Positions 55,012 through 64,000 of a stretch of DNA of 64,000 nucleotides are shown here, piece by piece. The notes under the pieces were generated by a model. The model worked only from the letters and a program-made list of their open reading frames with translations, did no database searches and had not been told where the DNA came from. A program made the position numbers and the translations under genes. Position 1 is the stretch's first letter, and the number at the start of each line of letters is the position of its first letter. The stretch is from Vanrija pseudolonga (lineage: Eukaryota; Basidiomycota; Tremellomycetes; Trichosporonales; Trichosporonaceae). The stretch covers positions 1,860,001 through 1,924,000 of the forward strand of contig NC_085855.1 of assembly GCF_020906515.1 (NCBI RefSeq). Reading direction: 5' to 3'.

Positions 55012-56715
55012 CTACAACAAAAGGCCCTTCCGGCCGATCCCACGCTCCAGCGCGATCTCGACCTCTTGCCGCCAGTCACGCAGCGCAATGTCAGCCAGTC
55101 GCCGGTCGTACACCCCACGCGACATGCGTGCGAACCGAGCGGGCCGCGTCTGCGTCGAGAGCGCCTTGCGTATGGCGCCGACAAAGTCGTCGTACACTGC
55201 CCGCTCGGCCTGGTACACCCATGGCTCGGGCATCCCCTTCATCGTGATGTGCTGGCCGTCGTCCCAGCGTGACATGTTGCGCCGCTGCTCCTTGTCTCCC
55301 TCAAATTCCCAGTCCAGGATCGCGTGCTGCAGTCAGGTCAGAGGAGCCACACGAACGCCTACTCACCGGATTGATGAACGCCACACCCATCGCCAGGGCC
55401 CGGTATGGCGTCGGCGAGTTGACTGGCGGCCCGATTCCCAGTAGCCCCTTGCAGTTCTTGAGCTCTTGGTCAAACTCGTCGGGCGATTTGCGACCAACGT
55501 TGCGAATGACGCTAGGCACATCGTCCATCTTATCTTGTCCCGCGTCCTCAACACGGATCGAGCCGACAAACTCGAACCCTTCAAACTCTTTGCTCAGTTC
55601 TTCGTGTGCCGCGGTGTAGAATGCCGGTGGCCAGGCGGGGTAGCTTGTATAGTAGCGGGGAAACTTGCCCAATACCCAGATGCGATTTGGCCTCTCGGAC
55701 CACGGCACGACTTCAAAGTCGTCGGGCATATCGAGATCCCAACCGACATATGTCGACGCGTCTTGTGCCGACCAGCCACTAGTTGGAGGCTGACCTGCAT
55801 GTCAGAAATGCTCTCGGCGTAGACTCACCTGGCAAGTCGCCCTCGCTTGACCACACACGCAGGTTGTCAAACTCGGTGTGTATCACTGCCGTGTCTCCCC
55901 TCCACTCGATTGTCAGGTTCTTGGCCATATCCGGTTCGGCACTTGCGCGCCAAGTCGCAGGGCCGACAATCGTGTCCATCTCGGAAGGCGAGTACTCGAA
56001 CTGGAACCACTGGGCGTGTGAGCTGTGTCTCGAGCACCTCGCACCTTCCAGGCTGGGACGCCGTCCGGCAGTTGCTCCGACTTGACGATATCGCCGAACA
56101 CGCCGCGCCCATCCTGCGGCTGCCCGCCGTCGCCCAGGATCCAGACGATGTTCTCGCCGACTTCGCGATACAGGTCAAGCAGGAAATCTGGTGTCAACAT
56201 TTGTGCAACGCCGTCACCTACGGTGATCTTGCGGACCGGCGTTGATGAGGGTGAAGCCTGACCGCTCGAACGAGTCCCTCTGTACGTCAGATCGCTCTCG
56301 TCTAACGGAAGGACCCACCATGGCCTGGCACCACACCTGTTCGCCGCCAGGAATGGCATCGCGCTCCGCGAGGGCCCAGTGACAGAAGTTGCTCGCGAAG
56401 ACGACGATCTGGTGTGAGCTCAGGCTCATCCGACGAGAAGCTCACCTTGTCCGCGTTGGGGTGACAATCGCCGCGCGCGAGGCACGCTGTGAGCTGCCGC
56501 AGCTTTGCATGCGCGATCCACTTGTATCGCCCCTGCTCGTCGTTCCAGATTTGCTTCGGGGCGCTCGTGAGGTGTTGAAGAGCGTGGGAGTGCCCCTCTC
56601 CGCTGGTGAGCGGGGTTGCCGAGAAGTCCAAGCTGCTTCTCAGCACCCTTCCGACCGTATACACCGCTGCGAGGATGAGCAGGGCGTAGGCGAGCCGGCG
56701 GATGCTCCCCACCAT
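55012..56715 (-). CDS. GT18-like (MGAT5-type) Golgi glycosyltransferase
   Basis: Exons 56715-56446, 56408-56319, 56279-56222, 56187-56045, 56009-55829, 55794-55367 and 55326-55012 give 494 residues. A short N-terminal tail and one hydrophobic span (about 8-25, LAYALLILAAVYTVGRVL) fit a type II Golgi protein. The luminal part has CLARGDCHPNADKIVVFAS and QVWCQAM. Near the C-terminus the motif GIGPPVNSPTPYRALAMG then VAFINP (ending at residue 390) and QHITMKGMPEPWVY (about 415-428) resemble the GT18 signature of alpha-1,6-mannosylglycoprotein 6-beta-GlcNAc transferase. Fungal relatives are poorly studied and donor and acceptor sugars are unknown. The third and fourth exons are short and their joins moderately certain. 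Confidence 0.68.
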
Positions 56716-57354
56716 TGTTGTGGATATAAGTGCGTATCTGAGAACGCTTGAATGCTGTTGTGACTGGTGTGAGTACGAACGCGCCGAGGCCGAAATAAGA
56801 TCGGCACTAGGAATTGAATAGCACTAGATTGCCACAACTCCGCTGAATAGACCCCTAATCGGCTGCTCGCGGGTCTAGTCTGTGTCGCCTTGTTTCAGTA
56901 TCGCCTCGAGCTACAAAGCGTCATGTCTACCATTATCGCTCTCCTGCTCGCATCTGTGCAGCCACCACCACGGCCACTGCCACCCCCGCCCCGGGCCGTC
57001 GCCGTCGCCGCCGCATCCGTGTCCGATTTCCGCCCGCTCGGATCGCCACTAGATAACCACCATCAAATTCATATTACGTAAAGTCTCCCAATTGCTTATT
57101 TGTGTGCCTTTCGGCTTTGAAAGTCCGACCTTTTGCAGTGACGACGAGTGTTGCGATGGCGTCAGTCGTTGCTTCAAGTACGCGCGCGCGCAACCTCGTG
57201 CAACGTCAACTTTCTCTCTTACTCATCCCCTTGAAACGACTGCAACAGCATCGCCTCACTGTCTCGACACTGTGCTGGCAGACTCTGAGTGACGAGTAAA
57301 GCACCGCCCAGCCCTCGCCTCACCCTCACTCCGGCACATCGGACAACAACACAA
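56716..57354. other. divergent promoter, GT18-like / ATM1
   Basis: 639 bp between starts with no supported gene. C-rich stretch 56960-57005. No TATA box obvious. Confidence 0.4.
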
Positions 57355-59832
57355 ATGCTGAGCGCGACCTGGCGGGTCGCGGCTCGGCCAGCCCTCGGGG
57401 CCGCCGTGAACGCGCGCGCTGGCCCCCCACGCGCTGCCTACGGGGTCCGCTCGCTCACAACCCGCCCGCGATGGCCATTACAACGGGTACCTCCGACATC
57501 ACCTTTCCCCGCGCCCACGCGACCACTAGCCGTGTCGCCGAAGCACGCCATCGCCACCCGTGCGTTCGTGTCGTCGGCGCGGAGGGCTAGCCCTCCGGCG
57601 GACAAGGCGCCAGTCGTGGACTCCAAAGCCCCGACAGCTGCAGCTGCTGCTGGGAGTGGCGGCGCCGCTACACCCGCCAAGAGCGCGACCCTCAATGTCG
57701 ACGTCGCGACGCCTACCGTGTCCGAGAAGGCGCAGAGCAAGACAGACTGGACGATCCTGAAAAAGCTTGCGAGCAATGTCTGGCCCAAGGGCAACACGGG
57801 TGTCAAGATCCGCGTGGTTACGGCCCTGTTGCTGCTCGTGGCCGGCAAGGTCCTCAATGTGCAGGTGCCGTTCTTCTTCAAGGCCATTGTCGACGGGCTG
57901 AATGTGCCGATCACGGAGCACACGACGGTGTGGGTGCTGGCTGGAACGGCGATCGCCGGCTGTGAGTTGCGCAAGATAGAAGTGACAGCAAGGCTGACGA
58001 CACCAGACGGACTTGCGCGTATCGGAGCAACAGCCTTCGGCGAACTCCGCAACGCCATCTTCGCAACAGTGGCACAAGGCACGATCCGCAAGGTCGCCCG
58101 CGAGACGTTTGGCCACCTCCTCAACATGGACATGAAGTTCCATCTCGAGCGTCAGACGGGCGGTCTGACGCGTGCGATTGACCGCGGTACCAAGTGGGTA
58201 CAAGGCTCAGCTTGAACTAACCACCAGGGGCATCTCGTTCATCCTCTCGTCGATCGTGTTCCACGTCTTCCCGACCGTGCTGGAGATCTCGATGGTGTGC
58301 GGTATTCTGGTGAGTTGTGCGATATGGGCTACGCTGACGTTCAGTCGTACAAGTTTGGATGGGACTTTGCCGGCGTCGCTGCTGCCACTATGATTCTCTA
58401 CACCTGGTTCACGGTTCAGACGACTGCCTGGAGGTGAGGTTGGCCCCCCTTGGCACGAAGCTAACCTCCCAGGACAAAGTTCCGCAAGCAGGCCAACGCG
58501 GCCGACAACAAGGGCGCAACGGTCGCTGTCGACTCGCTGATCAACTATGAGGCTGTCAAGGTAGGTGACGACCAGCTCTTCCGACGCACACCTACTCACC
58601 ATCGCCGCAGACCTTCAACAACGAAAAGTATGAGCTCAAGCAGTACGATGCCACACTCAAGACGTACGAAAGCGCTTCAATCAAGATCGCCACGTCGCTC
58701 GCATTCCTCAACTCGGGCCAAAACATGATCTTCTCTACGGCCCTTACCACCATGATGCTACTTGGTGCCCAGGGAATCATCAACGGTGGGTGAAAGGTTG
58801 TTCCCGGTGTTGACGCCAGGCACCATGACTGTGGGCGACCTCGTCCTCATCAACCAGCTCGTGTTCCAGCTGTCGCTCCCTCTCAACTTCCTCGGATCGG
58901 TGTATCGCGAGCTGCGCCAGAGCCTGATCGACCTCGAGGTCATGTTCAACCTCCAGTCAATCAACCCTGTCATTGCTGAGAAGCCTGCCGCCAAGCCGCT
59001 GCAGCTCAAGGGCGGCGAGATCAAGTTTGACAATGTCAACTTTGCGTATCACCCCGACCGGCCGATTCTGCAGAACCTGAGCCTGACCATCCCCGCGGGG
59101 AAGAAGGTCGCGCTCGTCGGCCCCTCGGGCTGCGGCAAGTCGACCGTCTTCAGGCTCCTGTTCCGCTTCTACGACTCTCAGAGCGGCCACATCTACGTTG
59201 ACGGCCAGGACATCAAGGACGTGCAGCTCGAGTCGCTGCGCAAGGCCATCGGTGTTGTGCCTCAGGACACGCCGCTGTTCCACGCCGACATCATGCACAA
59301 CATTCGCTACGGCAACCTCGAGGCCACCGATGACCAGGTGTACGAGGTGGCGCGCAAGGCGCAGCTGGACAAGACGATCGCCAAGCTCCCAGACGGATAC
59401 CACACCAAGGTCGGTGAGCGTGGCCTGATGATCTCTGGTGGCGAGAAGCAGCGTATCGCTGTTGCTCGTCTGCTGCTCAAGGACCCTCCCATCAACTTCT
59501 TTGACGAGGCGACGTCTGCACTCGACGTGTACACCGAGACGGAGCTCATGAGAAATATCAACGCGACGCTGGTGGACGGTACCAAGACTAGCGTGTTCAT
59601 CGCGCATCGCCTGCGCACCATCTCGGACGCCGACCTCATTATTGTGCTCCAGGACGGCCGCCTCGCCGAGCAGGGCACGCACGACGAGCTCCTCCAGAAC
59701 GTCGGCGGCGTGTACTGGAACCTGTGGCAGGCGCAGCTCACCGAGACGGTCAAGGAGGCTGTCGACGAGCGAATGGAGCGCGAGATTGACGACTTTGAGG
59801 GCAAGGGCGAGGCGGCCGGCAAGAAGAAGTAA
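57355..59832 (+). CDS. ATM1: mitochondrial ABC transporter Atm1 (iron-sulfur export)
   Basis: Exons 57355-57961, 58007-58193, 58228-58309, 58345-58433, 58473-58560, 58611-58785 and 58820-59832 give 746 residues. A long Arg/Ala/Pro-rich presequence precedes the membrane domain, which carries typical Atm1 blocks: [72 protein letters not shown] and [19 protein letters not shown]. The ATPase domain has Walker [10 protein letters not shown] (510-518), VPQDTPLFH, signature ISGGE (614-618), Walker B INFFDE (634-639) and [11 protein letters not shown]. Atm1 is an inner-membrane homodimer exporting a glutathione-linked sulfur compound needed for cytosolic iron-sulfur cluster assembly. Seven exons all join in frame. 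ISGGE instead of LSGGQ is usual for Atm1. Confidence 0.94.
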
Positions 59833-60015
59833 CGCAGTGATGAGCAGTATATTGGGCATTATGCATAGAGCATTGGTTGGCAGGTGGCACGAGTCTAGTG
59901 AGCCGGCAACCCTCGGCATGTGCCACCCACGACCGGCCTATCAAAAGTGGAGGTGCATTTTCCCAGTCGTCATCAGGAAACGGGCGACGACGACGTTGCA
60001 ACAACAACCCACACC

Positions 60016-61884
60016 ATGACGGCGCAACAGCGACTACTACGACCCCTCTCGGCGGGACTACGCTCGGCGCGCCCGCGCGCGCTGCACACCTCTGTGCGGC
60101 GGCTGGCCCCCCAGCGCCCACCGCCACCGACGCGGCTCGAGCCGCTCCGCATGCCGGCCGACATGCCGCGCGAGGACTATGCCGCGCCGGCGGCGTACAC
60201 GCTGTCCCTCATGGGCCGGGTGATCAAGTACCTCGTCGTCGGCGGGGCGACTCTTGCCGTCATCGCAATCGCGAGCTACGAGGGAACACACCTGTACGTC
60301 GAGCACGTTGTGCTCGCTGCGCCGTCGCGCTCGGCCGACGACGAGGCGTACGGCTGGGCGGACGAGAACCAGGGCTGGACTGGCGGACAGCGGGGCGGCA
60401 CCGACCCCGCGCTCGGGTTTCGCGCGCGGCACGCGCTCCGAGCCGCGTGGATCGCGTGGGAGTGGGGCGCGGGCGACACGGCCAGCACGATCGCGAAGGC
60501 GGCGGGCCACTACGCGGGGAACAACTCGATCCACCCCGAGATCCGCCGCCCGTCGACGCCGAGCGGCAGCGTGAATACCGTCGACCGCGGGTATCAGCTC
60601 GCCGACGAGTACATCGAGGCTGCGATCGCTGCTGCGCGGCGCAGGGGGTTCGCGTTCCCGCCCGAGCTGGACCCCACGCGGCCTGCCGGCCCGCCGGCGG
60701 TCAACCCGCACGACGACCTCGTGCCGAGCTCGCACGCCGACGCGACCGCCCTCGACCTGCTCATGCTCAAGGCGGGTGTCCTCGAGCGCATCGGCACGCG
60801 CGACGCAGTCTCCCACGCACGGGAGGTGTACGAGCAGGTGCTCGCTGCGCGCTTGGGGGAAAAGCACGACCTGCCCGTGCCCAAGGCGCGGCTGATGCGC
60901 CTCGCCCACAAGCTCGGCGACCTCGCCCAGCGGCACGGCGACGCGGCCGAGGCCGAGGCGTGGTGGGCCTGGGGGCTCGCGCGCGCCGGGCTCGACCTGC
61001 CGCAGATCAAGGCGAGCGTGCCGGCTTCGTCGTCGGGGGGCTCGTGGTGGTGGCCTTTCGGCGGGTCCAAGGCGGCCGCAGCGGAGGCAGCGGCCCCGCA
61101 GCACCCCTTGCACACTGCCCTCCCTCCGCCGGTCCTCCGCGCCGCGACCAACCTCCTCATCTCGGCGTCGGCGGCCGACGCGCAGACCGCCACGCCTGCT
61201 GGGCTCGACGCCGCGGCCGCCGTCCAGGCGCTCGCGCTCTCCCTCCTCCCGCACCCTAAGAGCGTGGCGATCCCAGCCACGTCTACTGGGCCCACCGTGC
61301 TCCAGGAGACGTGGGAGCAGCAGCGTGCCGCCCTGGTCACGCTGCACAAGGCGAGCGTGTCGCATGCGCGCAAGGACGCGTCTGCCGACCCGCTCGAGCT
61401 GGCCTCGTCCGCTGCCGACGCGGCCGAGGCGGTGCTGTCGACGCTCACGCCGAGCCTGCCCAGCGCTTTCACGAGCCCGTCCTCCAACCCGCTTGCGCAG
61501 CCTTCAAAGCGCCTGCTACGCGACACGCTGAGTACGGCCGCCGAGGCGAGCTTCACGCGCGCAGTGCTGCTCGAGCGCCGCGCCAACCTCGTCACGAGCC
61601 GGGACGACAAGATCCACTGCCTCGAGCACGCGGGCGAGGCGTACGAGCGCGCGATGAGCCTTGCTGCCGCTGAGAACGGGACTACGGACGCCAAGAGCAA
61701 GAAGGAGGAGGACGCGGTCGGGCGCGGCGAGGACTGGACGCGTTTCTGGACTGGATACGTGCGCGCCAATGAGAAGATCATGAAGATTGTCTCGGAGGAC
61801 GAGGACAAGAAGGGGAAGGGGAAGGAGGTGAAGAAGACGGAGAAGGGCAAGGAGGAGAAGACGGGCAAGGAGGACAAGAAGTAG
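60016..61884 (+). CDS. mitochondrial membrane protein, possible Mgr3-like TPR protein
   Basis: A single exon, 622 residues; intronless, unusual here for this length. Starts MTAQQRLLRPLSAGLRSARP, an acid-free presequence (the frame upstream of 60016 lacks an ATG). One membrane span at about 65-85 (VIKYLVVGGATLAVIAIAS). The remainder is Ala-rich helical pairs (ALRAAWIAWEWG, YQLADEYIEAAIAAARRRG, LMRLAHKLGDLAQRHGDA, EAEAWWAWGLARAGLDLP) that look TPR-like, then low-complexity Ser/Ala and a Lys/Glu tail. The arrangement (presequence, one TM, TPR-like intermembrane-space part) matches Mgr3-type adaptors of the i-AAA protease, but no diagnostic motif proves it. 183 nt after ATM1, same strand. Confidence 0.62.
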   Translation: MTAQQRLLRPLSAGLRSARPRALHTSVRRLAPQRPPPPTRLEPLRMPADMPREDYAAPAAYTLSLMGRVIKYLVVGGATLAVIAIASYEGTHLYVEHVVLAAPSRSADDEAYGWADENQGWTGGQRGGTDPALGFRARHALRAAWIAWEWGAGDTASTIAKAAGHYAGNNSIHPEIRRPSTPSGSVNTVDRGYQLADEYIEAAIAAARRRGFAFPPELDPTRPAGPPAVNPHDDLVPSSHADATALDLLMLKAGVLERIGTRDAVSHAREVYEQVLAARLGEKHDLPVPKARLMRLAHKLGDLAQRHGDAAEAEAWWAWGLARAGLDLPQIKASVPASSSGGSWWWPFGGSKAAAAEAAAPQHPLHTALPPPVLRAATNLLISASAADAQTATPAGLDAAAAVQALALSLLPHPKSVAIPATSTGPTVLQETWEQQRAALVTLHKASVSHARKDASADPLELASSAADAAEAVLSTLTPSLPSAFTSPSSNPLAQPSKRLLRDTLSTAAEASFTRAVLLERRANLVTSRDDKIHCLEHAGEAYERAMSLAAAENGTTDAKSKKEEDAVGRGEDWTRFWTGYVRANEKIMKIVSEDEDKKGKGKEVKKTEKGKEEKTGKEDKK

Positions 61885-62300
61885 TGTAGCTATAGCATGC
61901 ACGTTGGTGACCACTCTCATGGAGGGACATGTGCGTCTCGGGCATTCGGCCATGGGTAAAGGGAGCACTGCAAGATTGCACAACGCAGCGAAGTCTGCCT
62001 CGGCACACGCCTGGCCCATGGTCGTCGCCAGCGCTCACAACAAACAAGGTCGCGAGCAACGCGCCAAACGGTCCCGCGCTCCAGTCCAGTCGCATCCACT
62101 CCTCTCAACCAGTTCCAGTCTCCAAAAGTCAGTACGTTGACCAGTCAGTCTCCTTCGTCCCCCAGCCTCTCCAGCCGTACCCCGGCCCAGCCCAGCCCAG
62201 CCTTCCCCCCTACGCTTCCGACGCTTCCGCTAGCCAATGCTCATCCTGCATGTGAATGATGGTACACCGCGTCGTACATGACCATTAATGAATGGACATC
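61885..62300. other. convergent spacer
   Basis: Tail-to-tail spacer before eL29; a short CCCAG run at about 62187-62202. No gene. Confidence 0.4.
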
Positions 62301-62947
62301 TTATGCCGAGGCCTTGGCCTTGCGGGCGGCGGCGACGGCCTTCTGCGAGCCCTGGGCGGCGAACTTGGCGTTGCGGCGGAACTGCACGAGCGAGCGGAGG
62401 GCGAGGCGGGCGCGTGTGTGTGCGTGCGAGATGGAAAAAGTCAAGAGGGACAGAGGGGGAGGGGAGGTGTCGATACCGGTGCGAGTGGGTAAAGACGAGC
62501 AGCAGCGGCCGCAGCAGAAAAACGACACAACGACACCATGGCGAGCGCAAGGAGGAACACCCGTCAGCGCGACGTCCTCACACACACACCATCACGACCA
62601 CCCACCTTGGGGTCGACACCCTTGAGCGACTTGTACTTCTGGGTCTGGACCTTGGTGATACCGTTACGGTGCGCTGTGGGGGGTTAGTATGCTGTGTCGT
62701 TGTCGTGCTTGCGGCGGCGATGGCGGCGGCGTGGGCCTTCCTCCCCTCCCTCTCTCCCTTCTCCTCCCCATGCTCTCCCCCCGTCGTCCCTCCCAGCCCA
62801 AGCCCACGCCATCCCAAGCCCGCAAAATCGTCGAAGCTCACCCTTCTTGGTCTGGTTGTGGCTGGGTTCATTAGCTCTGTTCCGCGCTCCTCGCTGCGCT
62901 CGTCGCGCGCTTCGCACTCACGCGGTGTGGTTCTTGGACTTGGCCAT
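62301..62947 (-). CDS. RPL29: 60S ribosomal protein eL29
   Basis: Exons 62947-62922, 62861-62842, 62673-62606 and 62381-62301 give 64 residues. The sequence reads MAKSKNHTAHNQTKKAHRNG, then ITKVQTQKYKSLKGVDPKF and RRNAKFAAQGSQKA, unmistakable eL29 from the large subunit near the exit-tunnel side. The second exon is a 20-nt microexon encoding the HNQTKK part; introns of 59, 167 and 223 nt make up about 70% of the gene, a pattern often seen in fungal ribosomal protein genes, where introns carry regulatory weight. The C-terminus is slightly longer and Ala/Lys-rich compared with yeast. Confidence 0.93.
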
Positions 62948-63414
62948 TTTGGATGATTTTTACGCGTTGATGGCTAAGAGGTTGGCCAGGTTGTGCGTTG
63001 GTGTTGAGATTGCAGCAGCAGCAGGCGGCGAGGGAGCGACTGGCAGCGAGCGAGCGAGGACGGACACTGCTGCCACTGGCGCTGGGCGGGCAGAGCGAGC
63101 ACCCACCGCACAACCAGCCTGGCGCACGAGCAACCACTGCACCCAGCGTTACGAGGCTCGACGGGATCAAATAGTTTGTTCGAATTACCACGTGCTGCGG
63201 CATTATGAATGAAGCGGACTTATGCTGTGTGGCGACACCACGTGGTGGGATTATCTGAACCTCCCAGATAGGGCCAACCTCGATGAGGCACCTCGTCATG
63301 CAGACAGGCGCCGCCAAGTCCTCGCGCGATCGCTACGCTCCCGCACTATCATCACATCCATGCTGCTATGCAAATACATATACCTCGCTTCTTCTCTCCA
63401 CCACGCGCGCACGC
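62948..63414. other. promoter region of eL29 and 3' flank of RPT1
   Basis: No gene seen. Runs from the eL29 start (transcribed leftward) to the RPT1 stop. Confidence 0.4.
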
Positions 63415-64000
63415 TTAGTTGTACTGGGCATACAGCGCAGTACTCGAGAACTTTGTGCCCTGGCGAATGACCTTCTCGACGGCGTCGAGGAAGTCGCGCT
63501 CAGTGGCAACCTTTCGGCGCGCACGGATGGCAAACATGCCTGCCTCGGTGGCAACCGACTTGAGCTCGGCACCGGTGGCGTTGGGGCACAGGCGGGCAAT
63601 GAGGTCGTAACGGATGTCGCGCTCAACCGACATGCTCTTGCCGTGAATGCGCAGAATGTGGGCACGTCCCTCAACGTCCGGCAGGCTGAACTCGACCTTA
63701 CGGTCCAGTCGTCCGGGACGGAGAAGGGCAGGGTCGAGAGTGTCGGGACGGTTGGTAGCCATGATGACCTTGATGTTACCACGCGCGTCGAAACCGTCGA
63801 GCTGGTTGATAAGCTCGAGCATGGTACGCTGCACTTCGTTGTCGCCACCAGCACCGTCGTCGAAACGCGCTCCTCCGATAGCGTCCACTTCGTCAAAGAA
63901 GATGATACACGCCTTCTTGGAGCGGGCCATCTCGAACAGCTCGCGGACCATGCGGGCACCTTCACCAATGTACTTCTGCACAAGCTCGGATCCAATGACT
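63415..64000 (-). CDS. RPT1: 26S proteasome AAA-ATPase subunit Rpt1 (3' part, cut by window edge)
   Basis: The last ~194 residues, open to the right edge. Visible AAA+ elements: pore-side [16 protein letters not shown], Walker [13 protein letters not shown], second region of homology with [20 protein letters not shown] (sensor 1 and Arg fingers), and the C-terminal helical domain [38 protein letters not shown] and the ending ALYAQYN point to Rpt1 (PSMC2) rather than Rpt2-6. Walker A and the N-terminal coiled coil lie beyond the window. It unfolds substrates in the base ring of the 19S particle; Rpn8 of the lid is encoded 40 kb to the left. No intron in the visible part. Confidence 0.92.
   Translation of the reverse strand, partial: VIGSELVQKYIGEGARMVRELFEMARSKKACIIFFDEVDAIGGARFDDGAGGDNEVQRTMLELINQLDGFDARGNIKVIMATNRPDTLDPALLRPGRLDRKVEFSLPDVEGRAHILRIHGKSMSVERDIRYDLIARLCPNATGAELKSVATEAGMFAIRARRKVATERDFLDAVEKVIRQGTKFSSTALYAQYN

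Noticed and set aside
60058-61365. long minus-strand frames (435 and 427 codons) opposite 60016-61884, and a 460-codon plus-strand frame at 59877-61259
   Set aside because: High GC leaves several frames open; only the 60016 frame gives a presequence, a membrane helix and balanced composition.
1-64000. CRISPR arrays, bacterial operons, retroelement or viral relics
   Set aside because: No regularly spaced direct repeats, no reverse transcriptase, integrase, transposase or capsid-like coding sequence was recognised on either strand.

Overview
The window looks like nuclear DNA of a GC-rich basidiomycete yeast, most probably a tremellomycete of the Trichosporonales type. This is inferred from dense single-copy fungal genes, many very short introns (about 35-100 nt; donor GTGAGT/GTAAGT, branch CTAAC/CTGAC a few bases before CAG) and family content. 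There is no bacterial, plasmid or CRISPR signature. All exon models below were read by hand from splice signals, frame continuity and family conservation.

0.3-10.6 kb holds four diverged members (A, B, C plus strand; D minus strand) of one gene family I do not recognise. They share intron positions, a leucine-rich middle part, a Cys-x(1-2)-Cys motif and a C-terminal F-box-like helix motif. This is the best candidate in the window for something undescribed. 11.5-18.1 kb: a divergent pair, a vezatin/Inp2-type peroxisomal myosin-binding protein (-) and an MDL1-type mitochondrial ABC exporter (+). 18.2-24 kb: a nucleolar FKBP (Fpr3/4 type, -), ARPC4 of the Arp2/3 complex (+) and proteasome subunit Rpn8 (+), with a tRNA-like relic between the last two. 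24.7-30.2 kb: a small mitochondrial protein (+), a TMEM242-like protein (-) and UTP22/NRAP (+). 30.3-35.8 kb: an MFS monocarboxylate-type transporter and a Zn2Cys6 regulator, both minus. A gene-poor 3-kb gap follows.

38.8-41.0 kb carries two paralogous small secreted proteins with the same signal peptide/Kex2/four-cysteine layout, in a stretch littered with short related repeats. 43.9-50.6 kb: an unknown cysteine-rich protein, polyphosphatase PPX1, a GNAT acetyltransferase fused to a MYND finger (-) and tRNA methyltransferase TRM5 (+). 51.0-56.7 kb: a second Zn2Cys6 regulator and a GT18-like Golgi glycosyltransferase, both minus. 57.4-64 kb: mitochondrial ABC transporter ATM1, a 622-residue mitochondrial membrane protein, ribosomal protein eL29 (-), and the 3' part of proteasome ATPase RPT1 (-) running off the right edge.

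The housekeeping genes do not form one pathway. Recurring themes are mitochondria (MDL1, ATM1, TMEM242-like, two unknown mitochondrial proteins) and the 26S proteasome lid and base (Rpn8, Rpt1). Several pairs are divergent over only 170-430 bp and probably share promoters.
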